64,000 bases of DNA from Margaritifera margaritifera (lineage: Eukaryota > Mollusca > Bivalvia > Unionida > Margaritiferidae). The DNA lies in NCBI GenBank assembly GCA_029931535.1, contig JAQPZY010001558.1, positions 372,001-436,000 on the forward strand. Reading direction: 5' to 3'. The notes below the pieces were generated by a model that did no database searches, was not told where the DNA came from, and saw nothing but the letters and a program-made list of their open reading frames with translations. The position numbers and the translations under genes are program-made. The number at the start of each line of letters is the position of its first letter. Position 1 is the first letter of the stretch. Below are positions 45,631 to 57,327 of this stretch, piece after piece.

Positions 45631-46409
45631 CACCGCTCCCTCGATAACTCACGCCCAGATAACTCACGAACCCGCTTATGACGCAGGTCAGGCGTGGATC
45701 CCATTTTTTGTAAACTAGAAAATACGAAGAAAAAAAATGGACCCTATTTGTTGATAGTGAAAAAAATAGCGATCATAATTAGAAAATAAAACCTTGATAT
45801 ATCTCTCGTTTTATCGTCAAAACTAGTGGTTAGTACCCAGAAATTTGAATCAACATCATGAAATTTTAAACTTTTAATAAGTCATATATTTTGTTCAATT
45901 TTCTTTGCAAACAACATTCTCAGTACACTATAAATAACAATATTCAACGAAATTTCGATCAATGAAAACATCACTAAAACTTACTGGTGGCAACACTTTA
46001 AAAATAAATACCAATTAAATAAGTTTTGTCAAGTGAAATATGTGTTTTAGTTCTATCTTTTAATTCGGTCTCAGTGTAATCATCATAAATGTAATATGCC
46101 CTCTTGTATTCAAATGTGAAAAATATAATTCAACTGACCAAGCTATTGCCGCGAGCATGTCCATGAGAATCTAATTAAGTGCTGACCGTTTTTTTTTATC
46201 TCCGACTTGCAGAAGTATTTATGTTTTTTACACTCAATTAATAGCAGACCTGCTTTGTATTATCACGTTAATTACGTCTTTTGTATCAAATCAAACAAAG
46301 GGGGTGGAATAACAGAAAAGTTAAAAGGCGTGCAAATCCTGCCTGCGTAAGAGCTAGCGGTCACTGTCATGTGTCCACTTATGTAAGTAAGATAATTAAA
46401 CTACCTTAA

Positions 46410-47219
46410 CTCATTCAGCCCCAGCACTGTTATCAGTATCACTGCTGCTATGCCCCAGCAGCACCGAGCTGTGTCTAGCTGCTTGTGCCCCATAGAGTTT
46501 TTACCTATTTAGAAAATTTTGTAAACATCATGCACATGCATTCATTCTTACCTTAATTTCTCTTCTTATACCCAATAAAAATCCATGAAATTTTCACCAA
46601 TTGTTCCAAATAAATTTGTCTACACAGTCATCTGTTTTTTGTGCTATTTGTCCACTAAAATCATCGATTTGGACAGGCCGAAGATGATCATTCCAGTTTG
46701 CTAGATCCACAAGAACTGTATCATCGTCACTATTAGCATCCTCATCTTCTGATGATTCAATCTCAGAAACTTCTATGTCAGAGTCTAAATATCATAAAAT
46801 ATCTAACTGACAAACATATCTTTCTTCTGCTTGCTCAATATTTTTTTGATCAAACCCGAGAAACTCCTCGTTTTCGCTCTCACCATCATCAAATATCACT
46901 CTTAAGTCTGCCTTTGTTTACGATTTTTCAAGAATGAAACACATGTAGTAAAACTGCTCTCGGTTAGTAACCTTGGCTTATGAATAGTTCAAATTTACAC
47001 AAGGGAAAGTAAAATCATTTCTGATTGGTTTAATATCACCAGATTCTTGGAAAAACCCCATTTGTAACCAATCAGAGACGTTGTTACTAACACACATTCA
47101 TCATGACTGTAGATGGGATTGGCCATTTAATGCAGTAAACAAACCACGACTGCAGGCGGGATCAGCCATTGAATGCAGAAAACGGATCATGCCTATAGGC
47201 GGGGTCGGGGCCGAATGAG
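46410..47219. mobile_element. 810-bp piggyBac-like non-autonomous element, nested
   Basis: TTAA flanks both ends (46406-46409 and 47220-47223). The ends are inverted: CTCATTCAGCCCC left, and the complement of CTCATTCGGCCCC right. The right subterminal part has two to three copies of a ~50-bp repeat (GACTGYAGGCGGGATCAGCC-like, ~47105-47200). The interior keeps a piece of a piggyBac-like N-terminus on the minus strand. Confidence 0.82.
46640..46935 (-). pseudogene. piggyBac-like transposase N-terminal fragment
   Basis: On the minus strand: F-D-D-G-E-S-E-N-E-E-F-L-G-F, a stop, then an acidic D-S-D-I-E-V-S-E-I-E-S-S-E-D-E-D and W-N-D-H-L-R-P-V-Q-I-D-D-F. An acidic start followed by a Trp-containing segment is usual at the N-terminus of piggyBac-like transposases. 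The DDE domain is missing. Its position within TTAA-bounded ends supports the call. Confidence 0.55.
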
Positions 47220-48140
47220 TTAAATTAGCCTACTCATTCACAAATGTGATCACAAATAGTAAGGCAACCAAGCCAAATGAGTACTTGGTGAATAAAAAGC
47301 TTTGTTTTACAGATATGGTTCATTACGGAGAAGCGAGTTCCAGAGTTTGTATTGAACTTAAAATTTCTAACTTGCCACTCAGGGATTTCCTCAAGAATGA
47401 AAAGAAGTTTAACTGTTACTTGATATGAAATCACGGCATCCATATTTTATTAATAGAACAATAAATAAATTGAGTTTCGACGTTGACGGTTGTTTCACGA
47501 AATAAATTTCACCAGTTTTTGAAAAAAAGAATCTTGTTTAGTTGTGAATCGACAACAACAAAAAGCAGTGATGTAATACACAATGTTTTCGCATACACGT
47601 GTTGTTGAAACTGCTTGGACTAATGTTGTTCATGATCTTTCAGAGGTTCGTTATCTTGAAAATAAAGGTAATTTATACAGAAAAGCAAACAACTACATTA
47701 GAAAAAGCTCTTTATTGAAAATTATTCCCAATGTAATTATTACACGAATATTCAGCCATTAAACAGCCCCGTTACCCACCCACCCCCACTGCAGTTTTCA
47801 TGATGTCCAGCCGGGATGGCATCCCCTTCTTAATTTTTTAGAGGTCCCTCGGTAACTCGGGCCCTTGTTTTTGGACCCCATTGTGTGCGAGTTATCGAGG
47901 GTGAGGTGTACCTCATTTCCTCCATGCATTGTAAAGAGAGACAAAACGTATTAATGTTTGAAATAGTGATTGGTATTAAAGCCCAAACATATTTGCTACT
48001 TTAAAATTTCAAGATATCCTTATATAATAAAAAGAGTCTGGTTGAAACTGTTTTATGCCAGGTTGAAGTGTAAAAGGTCTGTGGGTCATTACATTAAACA
48101 TTGAGACTGAAACCCATGTATAAATTTCACAAATGTAGTA

Positions 48141-48275
48141 ACAGTGGTCCAGGTTTGGTTTGGTATTTTATGTCACAACAACATGAGTAGATTATTTAGT
48201 GCCAAGGCAAATGGAGTAAAGTGCCTTGCCCAAGGACACACCACAGTAGCTGATCTAGTGGTAGGATTCAAACAA
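48141..48275 (-). mobile_element. SINE-like fragment (GTGCCAAGGCA family), copy 1
   Basis: GGTTTGGTTTGGTATTTTAT, TTAGTGCCAAGGCAAA and GTAAAGTGCCTTGCCCAAGG match the complement of 49850-50035. The minus strand should hold the tRNA-like head (GGATTCAAAC region at its edge). Confidence 0.6.
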
Positions 48276-49181
48276 TTGCCCTTTCGGTCACAAGTCTGGT
48301 ATGCTATGCCATGTATGCCATGGCTCCTGCCTTGATTAGTTGCATCTTATGACATGCAGGAGAGGGTATTGGCTTATTCTACATCAGTCAGCCTGCAGGG
48401 GGGCAGCAGTGGTTCAGATTCAAAAGGTTTCTCTGTATCAAATATATGTTTGGTATGCATATGTTTTAATGGCACATCAGCACAAAAAATTAGGTTTTAA
48501 CAATGTAAAGATGCAAAATTACTAGAATCATTAGGAAGATAAACCCATCCAGGGATCGATGCCTGCCAAATTTGTTCTCTTGCCCAGGGGACTAGTGAGG
48601 TTTAAAACTTAATAGTCCCTGGTATATTTAGTAGTTGCCAAAAAAAGTTAGTACCTTTCAATTTGTGGTATGTTCTTGTCAGATACATCTCCATCATGGC
48701 ACAGGAATCTTATATTCTGTCTTCAAAATGATCCTATAATTAAAAATTACCCTGATAAATGCCATGGAGTTTATGTATTTGTCTTAGTAAATTTTAATTT
48801 TGGGCCCATTTTAAAGAAAGAATGTCTGATTCCTGTCATCACAGTCATGGCACATAAAACAAGGTATCTTGTGAGGGTAGCCATTTGCAGTACTCGGTAG
48901 CCAGTCATATCTCATGTAATTTGGTCACGGCCATCAAGATGCATAGTCGCCACATTGTATGCAAAATTCGAACCTTTTGATAACCAAGAACATAGTTGCT
49001 TATATCCCACTGTGTGAGTTGGAATTTCATTATAAATTTTGTTCTTTTTACAGCTTCTTGCCATGTTTAAGCAAACCAGATTGTATCGATTTCTTGTTTT
49101 TGTTTTTTTTTTTTGTATTTTGTATTTTGTATTTTTTTTTTTGGTATTCGTTGTTGGATTTTTTTAAGCTGTACTGTACTA
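48276..49181 (+). other. Intron sequence, no gene
   Basis: AT-rich; a GTATTTTGTATTTTG simple repeat and T runs are at 49097-49143. Short frames here have no support. Confidence 0.45.
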
Positions 49182-49590
49182 GTCATAGACCAGAAGAGCT
49201 TATGGGATAGTGTGTCATCCATCATCCGTTAGCACAAGTTAGTTATTGCTATTTCTCCTAAACTTCTTAAAGGATTGCCATGAAAATTGTCATGAAACTT
49301 TGCACACACATTCATCGTATAATCTAGTTGGTCCCAAAGGAAATGGTGCAAATCTGATATCCAATATAGGCACCCATTTTGAAAATCTTGTTATTGTTAC
49401 TTCTTCAAGATGGAAAGTCATATCAACATGGGATTTCCACCAGAAGACTTCTTATGATGTCTTGTTGATCCTAAATGATGTCTTGTTGGTTCTAAATGAA
49501 AATGGTGCCAATCTGACATCCACAACAGCTACTTTGAAAATCTTGTTATTGCTGAAGAATATCAGAGATGGTTCAACACTCATCAGTTAA
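49182..49590 (+). repeat. Head-plus-monomer interspersed repeat, copy B
   Basis: Begins CTAGTCATAGACCAGAAGAG and keeps the same order of phrases as 9876-10350: TCATCCAT, a TAGCACAAGT-type phrase, an AAACTTTGCACACATTCAT-type phrase, then ATCTTGTTATTG monomers with CATATCAACATGGGATTT. The match between two distant copies defines the head. Confidence 0.68.
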
Positions 49591-49849
49591 AAGGAAGAAA
49601 TGGTCTTATCTTGAATTCCTGGAAGTTCTTTTCAGACAGTGGAGTACCAGTCCCTTCAAGGGACTCTTGTCTGGTTTATGTTGTCACTAATCCAATGGAC
49701 TTGTTACAAGCAAAATTGCACTAGTTCCCCAACATTTTTACCACCCATCGGTGACCAGATTAGCATAAATGTTGAACCCTGCCTTCGAAATAAAAGTAAA
49801 CATGTACTCATTCAAGATAAAAGGAAAAGATCACAATTCTTTACAAGGT

Positions 49850-50035
49850 GTTTTGCCAGAATCGCAACAGAAAGGGTGCAGGTTCAAATCCTATAATAGG
49901 ATCAGTTCGGGGTAAGCTCCTGTAATGTGCCATGTGGCAAGGCACTTTACTGCAATTGTCTTGGCATTAAGTAACCTACTTTTGTTGCTGTGCTATAAAA
50001 CACCAAACCAAACCAAATAAAACAAAAGAGAAAGA
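49850..50035 (+). mobile_element. SINE-like fragment (GTGCCAAGGCA family), copy 2
   Basis: GTGCAGGTTCAAATCC resembles a tRNA B box; then GGCAAGGCACTTTACTGCAA and a tail ACCAAACCAAACCAAATAAA. It is opposite in orientation to 48141-48275 and 62835-62905. Confidence 0.6.
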
Positions 50036-50059
50036 TAAAAAAAATGAAAATCCTTCAGA

Positions 50060-50310
50060 TATAGGGCCAACATATACCCCATTTGTGACTTGTCCAGTCC
50101 AGGCATAAAGCATTTGGTGACTCACACAATCCTGAAACAAAGTCCTGTGTGACTCGGCCATTACCAACATAAAAGCCTTTTTGACTTGCCTAGTCCCAAC
50201 ATAAAGGCCTCTCTGACTTGTCCAATCCCAGTGTAAAGCCCTCTGTGACTCCCCCAATCCCAGTGTAAAGCCCACTGTGACTCACCCAGTCCCAACATAA
50301 AGTGTTTTGT
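50060..50310. repeat. ~30-bp degenerate minisatellite, about eight copies
   Basis: Units of the type GACTYGCCCAATCCCAGTGT + AAAGCCCTCTGT, with considerable variation. The 99-codon minus-strand frame at 49976-50275 is a by-product. Confidence 0.82.
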
Positions 50311-50456
50311 TGTCTGCTACCTCAAAAACTTATTTATAAACCTCAAAAACTCCAATACAAATTTTGGTCTTGCAGAGTTTTAAGGTTTCAGGATTCTACT
50401 ATACATGTTACAATATAGTTTTGAGTATATTTCATTTTACTTTTTGGTACTTCCAG

Positions 50457-50612
50457 GCTACCATACCAGGGATAATCTGTGGTCCTCTAACAGCTGAGCT
50501 GGTCACACAGAGTCATGGTCGCTGGTTTCCTGTGTTCATCATTGCAGCAGGGGTCAACTTTGTGGGGGCCATTATATATCTCAGTCAGAGTGCAGCCAGT
50601 CAAGTTTTATAA
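50457..50612 (+). CDS. SLC17-like transporter, last exon with stop codon
   Basis: Acceptor TTCCAG ends at 50456. The phase-0 exon encodes 51 residues and a TAA stop at 50610-50612. It starts A-T-I-P-G-I-I-C-G-P-L-T-A-E-L, continuing the S-N-T-L of the previous exon into the SLC17 pattern SNT.aTlpGi. After G-R-W-F-P-V-F a last helix (IIAAGVNFVGAIIYL) and a short polar tail follow. The fit with exon 6 across a 16.7-kb intron full of transposons is the main reason to accept a single gene. Confidence 0.92.
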   Translation, partial: ATIPGIICGPLTAELVTQSHGRWFPVFIIAAGVNFVGAIIYLSQSAASQVL

Positions 50613-51069
50613 CATTCGCCATGTTCCAGTTTCGTCATATTTCCACTCATTGTAGTATTTACTCGTATATAACATACACCCAGCTGCAAACAGTGTAGAT
50701 CAAAATCTTCTGTTACTTAATACCCTCAGAATAGGATCTCTGTTACTTAATATCCACATAACAATATGGGTTGAAAGAAACAAGGTGAATATTAGTGTTA
50801 TATCTTTATTTCCTTTTCAAAACACCATTATTTAGCAATTTTAATGATTCTCGTCATACTGTGATTCGTTATATTGCGCTTCCTTACATGCCGCGGTTCT
50901 CATTATAACGCGGTTTGGTACTTAATGCAGTTGGCATTTATGGACCCTGACTAAGACATTATAACAAGGGAGAGCTGTAATTTTGCAGTTTGGTGCACAT
51001 TATAAACGAGTAAATGCAAGTATAGCAAATATCTGTGATAGTGCTTTTTTTTTTGTTGCATACAATAAA
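50613..51069 (+). other. Probable 3' UTR of the SLC17-like gene with candidate poly(A) signal
   Basis: After the stop, the first AATAAA read in the + strand is at 51064-51069, followed by a T-rich stretch. Most of the interval (about 50655-51016) is a MITE-like inverted repeat, so the transcript would carry it in its 3' UTR if this signal is used. No transcript data are available; the end is a guess. Confidence 0.35.
50655..51016. mobile_element. MITE-like inverted repeat, distant ACTCG relative
   Basis: Left GTATTTACTCGTATATAACA...CAGCTGCAAAC and right GTTTGGTGCACATTATAAACGAGTAAATGC are imperfect inverted partners and recall the ACTCG MITE ends. The inside differs from the other copies. It lies in the probable 3' UTR. 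Confidence 0.5.
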
Positions 51070-51319
51070 AGCCTACTTATCAAATTGTCATCATTGTATG
51101 GACTTGCATTATAGGATTAATTTTTTACTTCAAAGATTCCTTCATATTTATGAAAAAGAAAATCAGGTGTATAATAAGTGTAATCATTTTTTTTTCTTCA
51201 TGTGTAGTTTAATCAATTTCCTTTTAAATTGGTCTGTAGTAAAGTACTTTTTCATCTGAATGGGTTTTTTTCTTCAGTTTGTCATGTACAAAATACATGT
51301 AAAACTGTATTTGTTTTAA

Positions 51320-51665
51320 AATACCATGGTTTATACAGGTCCTTGAAAACCTTGAAAGTGCTTGAATTGTAAAATATCAAAACCAAGACCTTGAAAGTGC
51401 TGAAAGTGCTGAAAAGATAACAGTTTAAATAAAAAGTGATTGAAATTCCTTGAATTTTATAGGGAAGGTCAAATGTCATTTGCATCATATTCTCAGCTAT
51501 ATATGTTTACACTGAGTGCAGTCAAGGAAAACCTTTACATAATTGTTCCATCATTCATTGTTTTATATGAGAAAAAGAAAAAAAACTAATGGTCTGTCAT
51601 GAAAATTAGGTCCTTGAAAATTATTATACATGTCTTGAAAAGCCCTTAAAAAGTCCATGAATTTT
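51320..51665. repeat. CCTTGAAA-rich repeat block
   Basis: GGTCCTTGAAAACCTTGAAA at 51339 and GGTCCTTGAAAATTATTATA at 51609, with TGAAAAGCCCTTAAAAAGTCC. The same words border 10375-11560. Perhaps ends of a DNA transposon; no TIR/TSD pair could be fixed. Confidence 0.4.
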
Positions 51666-51754
51666 ATGCTACCAGATATTTATGAACCCTGAAATACATA
51701 GACGCATCTGTTATACCATCAATTACATTAGCAACATGCAGTCTGTATTTAGAT

Positions 51755-52015
51755 TACTGTTTCACAGAATATCCCAATGTCTGTATTCAGAGTACAGTAT
51801 TTCAGAATATTCTAAAGTCTGTATTCAGAGTACAGTTCTCAGAATATCCCAACCCTACCATGGCATTTTCATTTCATTTTGTCTTGTCAATTGCTTTCCC
51901 AAACCCCACAGGATCATGTCAGTCACTTGGATTTCCTCTCAACAGATGGACTTGGTGACTGCAATCCCAAACCCCACTGGGTGATATCATGTCAGCCACT
52001 TGGATTAACTCTCAA
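51755..52015. repeat. Two short tandem duplications
   Basis: TCTGTATTCAGAGTACAGT with AGAATATCCCAA occurs two to three times at 51765-51855. CAAACCCCACAGGATCATGT / CACTTGGATTTCCTCTCAA and its partner with TGGGTGATATCATGTCAGCC are duplicated at about 51898-52015. Confidence 0.7.
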
Positions 52016-52236
52016 TAAATGCCAGTATTAATTTTGGGGTTTTTTTTGGAGGGGTTTAAGATACACTCAATGTTGATTATGTGGTATTTGCCAGTGTTGT
52101 GCACCAAGGTGTTATGTAAATGAATCAGCAAAGAAAGAAGGTCACTGTGAGCTACAGTCTATGCATGAATTACCCCATCCTGTGGCAATTATTTTCCACT
52201 GGGTGACACAATTACGTTTGCACTATAATCACATTA

Positions 52237-52454
52237 CCATATATACTCTTGTATAATCTAGGTCCAAATGCAAACAACATAGACCCTGATCTGCCGTTGC
52301 ATAATGCGCCAGCAGATCCAGGTATATGTTGTTTGTTCTACTGATTAATCCTTACAAACTACATAGATCCAGATATGCCAGTGCATTATGCGACGGCAGA
52401 TCTGGGTCTGTGCAATTTGCAGTTGGTATGAGGTTATACATGAGTATATACGGT
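52237..52454. mobile_element. MITE, ACTCG family copy 3
   Basis: Starts CCATATATACTCTTGTATAA, ends TTATACATGAGTATATACGG. Inside are two palindromes (CATAGACCCTGATCTGCCGT ... and CATAGATCCAGATATGCC ...). 218 bp. Confidence 0.82.
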
Positions 52455-53191
52455 ATATAGCAAGTTCATAACTTTAAAGTCCTGCTGCGCTTAAAGGTTG
52501 ATAGATCTACAATGGTTTACATGTTAGACTGAGATTTAATTATGGCATCAACGATTAGACTTTTAAAAGCTATCTTTTTTTATATTATTTTCTTTTTCCA
52601 TATATTATATATGGCTTGCAAAATATTGATTCCCTAATGGATTAACACAGAAATTATGAAATATATTATGACTTTTAAAAAAAGGTGAAAAGGAAAAATC
52701 ATTCACAGGACAATGCATATCTTAGAAACTTTCCAAATTACTTATGTGTTGTACATTTCTAGTATTTGTTTGTTATGATCAAAGGAACAAATGTTTGATA
52801 TTTTATGAATTATGAGATGTTATCTGTGAATTTGATAGCAATATTTATGTACAGTATCTGCATATTTTATCTTTTACTTGTTCAGTGACATTCATTGCCA
52901 CATTTGCCAAGGTTGAACTTGTCTTTCACTGATAAGTATGTACCAGATTTTGTCATTGTATATGTATTTGTATTTCAAACTACAAGTACATGCATCTGTC
53001 TAAATGTAAGTTTATAAATAACATCTATTTATTTATGGTGATAGTGGATAGCTGCTAGTTTGGCAACAAATTCTATCATCACTAAAATGATTAATCTATC
53101 ATAATGATTTCCTTCACTTTTATGCATCCATTAGGAAAAAGAGTTTTCCAGTCCCAGTACAGCAAATAAGAGGCCATTAGGTACATAAATA
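52455..53191. other. Intergenic AT-rich sequence
   Basis: No ORF, exon-like segment or clear repeat seen. Confidence 0.4.
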
Positions 53192-53408
53192 CCATATATA
53201 CTCACTTATAAGTTGAGTCCAGCTGCAATGCATAGACATTGATCGGCTGTTGCATAAGGTGCCAGCAAATCAGAGTACATGTTGTTTGTTCCACTGTTTA
53301 CACTTAACAAACTGCATAGACCCAGCTCTGCCTGCAAATTACGTGATGGCAGATCTGGTTCTGTGCAGTTTGCATTGGGACTTGGCTCATAAGTGAGTAT
53401 ATACGGTA
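53192..53408. mobile_element. MITE, ACTCG family copy 4
   Basis: Starts CCATATATACTCACTTATAA and ends TCATAAGTGAGTATATACGG with the same internal layout as copy 3. 217 bp. Only about 740 bases from copy 3. Confidence 0.82.
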
Positions 53409-55059
53409 CTGTTCAATCTAGTGTATATATGAATTTGTTGAAAACATTACAAAGGCAAAACATGGATGAATTTGGCCTTTAGAAGTAAAATTTAGTTTAT
53501 CCATGTATTTACAAATTCTGTTTTGTCCCAGTCTGTAATTGCTAAAATCCTTTCAAGTGAGGATAATTTGGTAAAGTGTAACCCTAACTTTTGAGTTCTT
53601 CATCTAACTTTCGAGTTCTTCATCACATAAAAAACACAACCAGTTGCAAGCTATCCAAGTTTTAATTCATGTGTTAAGACTTCCAAGACCAAAGGATAAC
53701 TGCATTATCAAAATGAGAGAGACACAAAATAATCACATTTAAGGACCAATTTTAAACATGCCTAGAAAGGAGATCTTGTTGACATAACAGTAAGATGAGC
53801 ATGACATTGGTTGACAGATCTGAGATAACCATGCCAACAAGTTAGTACAGCATTTTTTTGTAATCACATTTTCTTTTGAAAAATTGTATCACTTTAGTAA
53901 ATAGTAATTTTTGGTTACTGGTGAAAACATCAGGAAAATTGGGTTAAAGATAGTAAAGTTAGCAGTTTTAATTTGTAGCTGTTATATACTGTAGAAATTA
54001 GCTATGGTGAAAGATCATTAGTTAACCAGGTCACTTTCTAGTCAGACAGGATTAGCACCCCAGACATTATTAAATCAAACAGAGCTCAGCTTGAGAGTGG
54101 GCAGCAGTCTGTTGGAATGTTGAATAAACATTGATTGACTGACAGCTGGTCATAGCTAGGTGGAGCTTGGGTATTTGTCAATATGGTCTCCCTCAAGACA
54201 AGTTAATGGCAACCAAGGGAGATAATGCATGCTTCAAGACATATGTCAAAAAAGTCCATGATAATTGACAGAAGAATTAATCCACAAAATCATATTTACA
54301 TTCCTAAAAATCGACTGAATAAAAAATAAAGAAATGACAAAACTAGATCTTGGACCAACTGTTGTTTCTTGGGTATTTTTTAACTGAACATAATTACTCT
54401 AACATTGTCTCAGGGTCTGCACATTTGTTACACTTACAAATTACTTTCACTATAAAGGAATACAATTTCTAATAAGAAACTATCAGAACAAAGACATCTT
54501 GACAAAATATTCATAGGCTTTATTTACTTAATAAAGCCTTTCCATGATTGTGATGTCCTGAGACAGTGTTCAGTGTTTGCCATGAAAGAATAAAATTATA
54601 TTAGGAAGAAGGTTCAGATGATATAAGTGATATAGGGAAAAAATTGAAAATTAATATATTAAGCATCCAGTCCTGAAACTCTTTTCTCTTTAGGACAAGG
54701 GTAAAAATTAGTTCTCTTTTTCAATAAAAAACTTTAAGATATTTTAGATACTAAACCCAATATGTATACCATGGGAAGAATATCTTCTGTGAGATCTTTT
54801 TGAAATTCATAACTGTTGGGAATTTGTGATGCTGGGAATCTTATTTTAATGGCATTAGTGTCCGAGTGTTTTTTTGTTTTGTGTTGTTGTAAACTTTTAT
54901 TGGAAAAATTAAATATGTGAGATTAATTACATGTACAACTTGGAAGGAGTAAAAAATCTCATTTAGTGCATGCCTGTCTTAAGACTGGTGTATTATGTTA
55001 TGGGATTAAACATTTGTTTGTCAGACCCATAACTTTGTAATGGTTAGAAAGAGATTCAT
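53409..55059. other. Intergenic sequence with one hairpin
   Basis: No coding support. AGGCTTTATTTACTTAATAAAGCCT-type inverted repeat at 54515-54539 gives a 10-bp stem that includes AATAAA; significance unknown. Confidence 0.4.
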
Positions 55060-55330
55060 GAAATATTTCTCAAGTATATATCATGACTAGATGGTGAGTC
55101 TCCTACCATAGCCATGTCCCCTGCCTCAAGGTCAAAGCCATGGCAAGAGAAAATCTAATTCTGTGACTTGTATCTTTTTTGGAGTGTAACTTTTGAATCA
55201 CTGAAGATATTTTAATGAAACATTACCCAAATATATATCTTGACTCTGTGTTACAGCCAGACATTTTGTATGAGGTGTGGGGAGAGGTGAAAATTAAGGG
55301 CACTTTTTTGTGAGGAGGCTTTGTCGCAAG
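55060..55330. repeat. Isolated units of the ~150-bp GAAGATATTTTAATGAAAC repeat
   Basis: CATGACTAGATGGTGAGT, CTCAAGGTCAAAGCCATGGC and ACTTTTGAATCACTGAAGAT recur in the 60125-61500 array. About 1.5 units. Confidence 0.7.
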
Positions 55331-56460
55331 TCACAAAATCATATTGATATTAATGTTTTCAAAATAAAAATTTACATTGTTATTTTCTTCTCAAATTGTA
55401 ATCTATAAAGTAGAATTTATGAGGAAAAAGGAGGCCTAACAATGTAGACAGATTTTACTTTGAAAAAAATAGCAAGTTGACAGCTTACACTGTGTATATT
55501 GGACTGATTACTTTCTACACACTATCACTAAATGGTAATATGTCAGTACTATGCATAAGAGATTCACATGTGGTGGCAAGAGGAGAAAAATTCTTCATCT
55601 TTCTACACGCTGCCATAATGCCAATAAAGACTTTATGTAAAATCATTAATAGCAAAGATATTATTTGACACAAATTTTGATAATTTATAATCAAAGATAC
55701 TGAAACTACAAATACCCTTGTGAGAAAAGTTGCAAATAGACTAAACACTTCTAAGCAATTGCAACATTTATGCCTGTAATGAACAGAATTTCATATTTAG
55801 CAGTAGTAGCACACAAATATACCTACATCTATGTATGTTAAAACCGGAACAATAAAAAAATGTTTGAGAGAATTCAATTTCCATGTGAGTCGGCAGGACA
55901 AAGTCGTATTTTTCAGGGTTTTTTTTTGCACAGTATTAGTGCTTAAATATATTGTACAAGAGTCTAGTATCTCTAGTACTGTTTCTATATTGCAGCTGGA
56001 GTGACTTCCTCAGAAGTAACAGCCCTTGGCCAAATATAGAAAGTGTCAACACAATGATGGATCATTCCTGTTCAAAGACTCGTGATACCTTTTAAGTTGT
56101 GTTTAATGTAATTCCCACCATGCACTCATTACATTTTACATGTTACAAGTATCAGATGTGCACAAGTTTTCATCCTCACCTTTATGTCTTCCCAAATGTA
56201 GGCATATCATTACTTAAAATTTTTGAATCGTCATATTTTTAATAGTGTATGTTCATTATCTCTACTTGGATTAAAATGACTAGCTTGAGGAATACAAGTC
56301 TGTGGACACTGCAAAACACTGTCATCTCAAACAAATTGGATATTTAACGAAGAGCTGTTATTTACCTAAAGGATGGTATGGAATAATTGTACTTTGCAAT
56401 TTGAATGATTCTTCTTCAGATATGTTACCCGATCATAATACCTTGAAGTACTACCTTGGA
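55331..56460. other. Intergenic sequence, no feature
   Basis: AT-rich. Short frames near 55477-55748 overlap on opposite strands and have no family signature. Confidence 0.4.
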
Positions 56461-56605
56461 AATCCACCCCTCCCAGCTAAAATGTTTAGCTATGGGAGCT
56501 AAATGTTCTCTGGGAACATATGTGGAAATCAGAGAGTGATCTCCCCTTGATATAGGGATTGGCGCCAAATCCCATGTGTACATCAGTTACTACTTTCACT
56601 CGTGC
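56461..56605. repeat. Left inverted terminal repeat of DIRS copy 3
   Basis: Inverted partner of 59398-59543. Contains its own small palindrome (CTCCCAGCTAAA ... TTTAGCTATGGGAG). Confidence 0.8.
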
Positions 56606-56981
56606 TGAGTAGCACACTCTCTCTCTCTCTCAATGAGGGACCTCACGAACTGACTTAAGAAATTTTTATATTCAACCTTACTGCAAGTTGGAGGAGTTTA
56701 TCTTCTCAGGGAAGTATGCTTCATCTATATTTCCAACGTTTTCTTGCGCCTTTCTGTCGATGACAAAGTTTTTCTGTCTATTATGGAATTACAGCTTTGT
56801 CGCAAACATATGCGCCCTTTTTGTAGTTACCTGCCTGGGTCACTTGTACATTGTTTCAGTGTGTACTTGACTTGGGACATTTACAGTATAATTAATATCT
56901 GTATTATGGTCCTCGCTAAATTTTAGTTGACACTGCATGCATCTTGCTGAATAAATTATGCTTTGGACAGACACATACAGG

Positions 56982-57200
56982 TAAGTTTTCTATAGATAAT
57001 TTATAGTCATAGCATCCTCTTTGTTGTTATTAAAAGCAATGCTTCAGTGACTTTATCTGTATAGGCCAGCTCATGGGCCCTTCCTTACTGGTAAGTTTTC
57101 TCTAGATATTTTATAATTTTAACGTTCACTTTATAGTTATTAAAAGCAATGCTTCAATATCTTTACCTGTATGGGCTGCCACATGGGCCCTTTCTTGCAG
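56982..57200. repeat. ~110-bp tandem duplication in DIRS copy 3 leader
   Basis: GGTAAGTTTTCTATAGATA ... TTATTAAAAGCAATGCTTCA ... CATGGGCCC occurs twice, with a third start (GGTAACTTTCC) at 57200. Confidence 0.8.
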
Positions 57201-57327
57201 GTAACTTTCCACAAAATAGTGTAGTAGCCCAGTGAAATTTACTCCGTGAGTTTATAAAACAGAATGCATGGGTTTATACACCTGTATAATATTGTCTACT
57301 GTTTTTCGTCTTACAGAATCTAGATCA

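Larger units (their letters stand above)
45631..47908. mobile_element. 2278-bp TA-flanked TIR transposon, non-autonomous
   Basis: Ends read CACCGCTCCCTCGATAACTC and the complement of CACCTCACCCTCGATAACTC, with TA on both sides (45629-45630 and 47909-47910). CTCGATAACTC-type ends and TA targets resemble pogo/Tigger-like members of the Tc1/mariner superfamily; that assignment is inference. No transposase frame is visible. An 810-bp TTAA-flanked element is inserted at 46410-47219, so the older element is about 1.46 kb. Confidence 0.8.
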
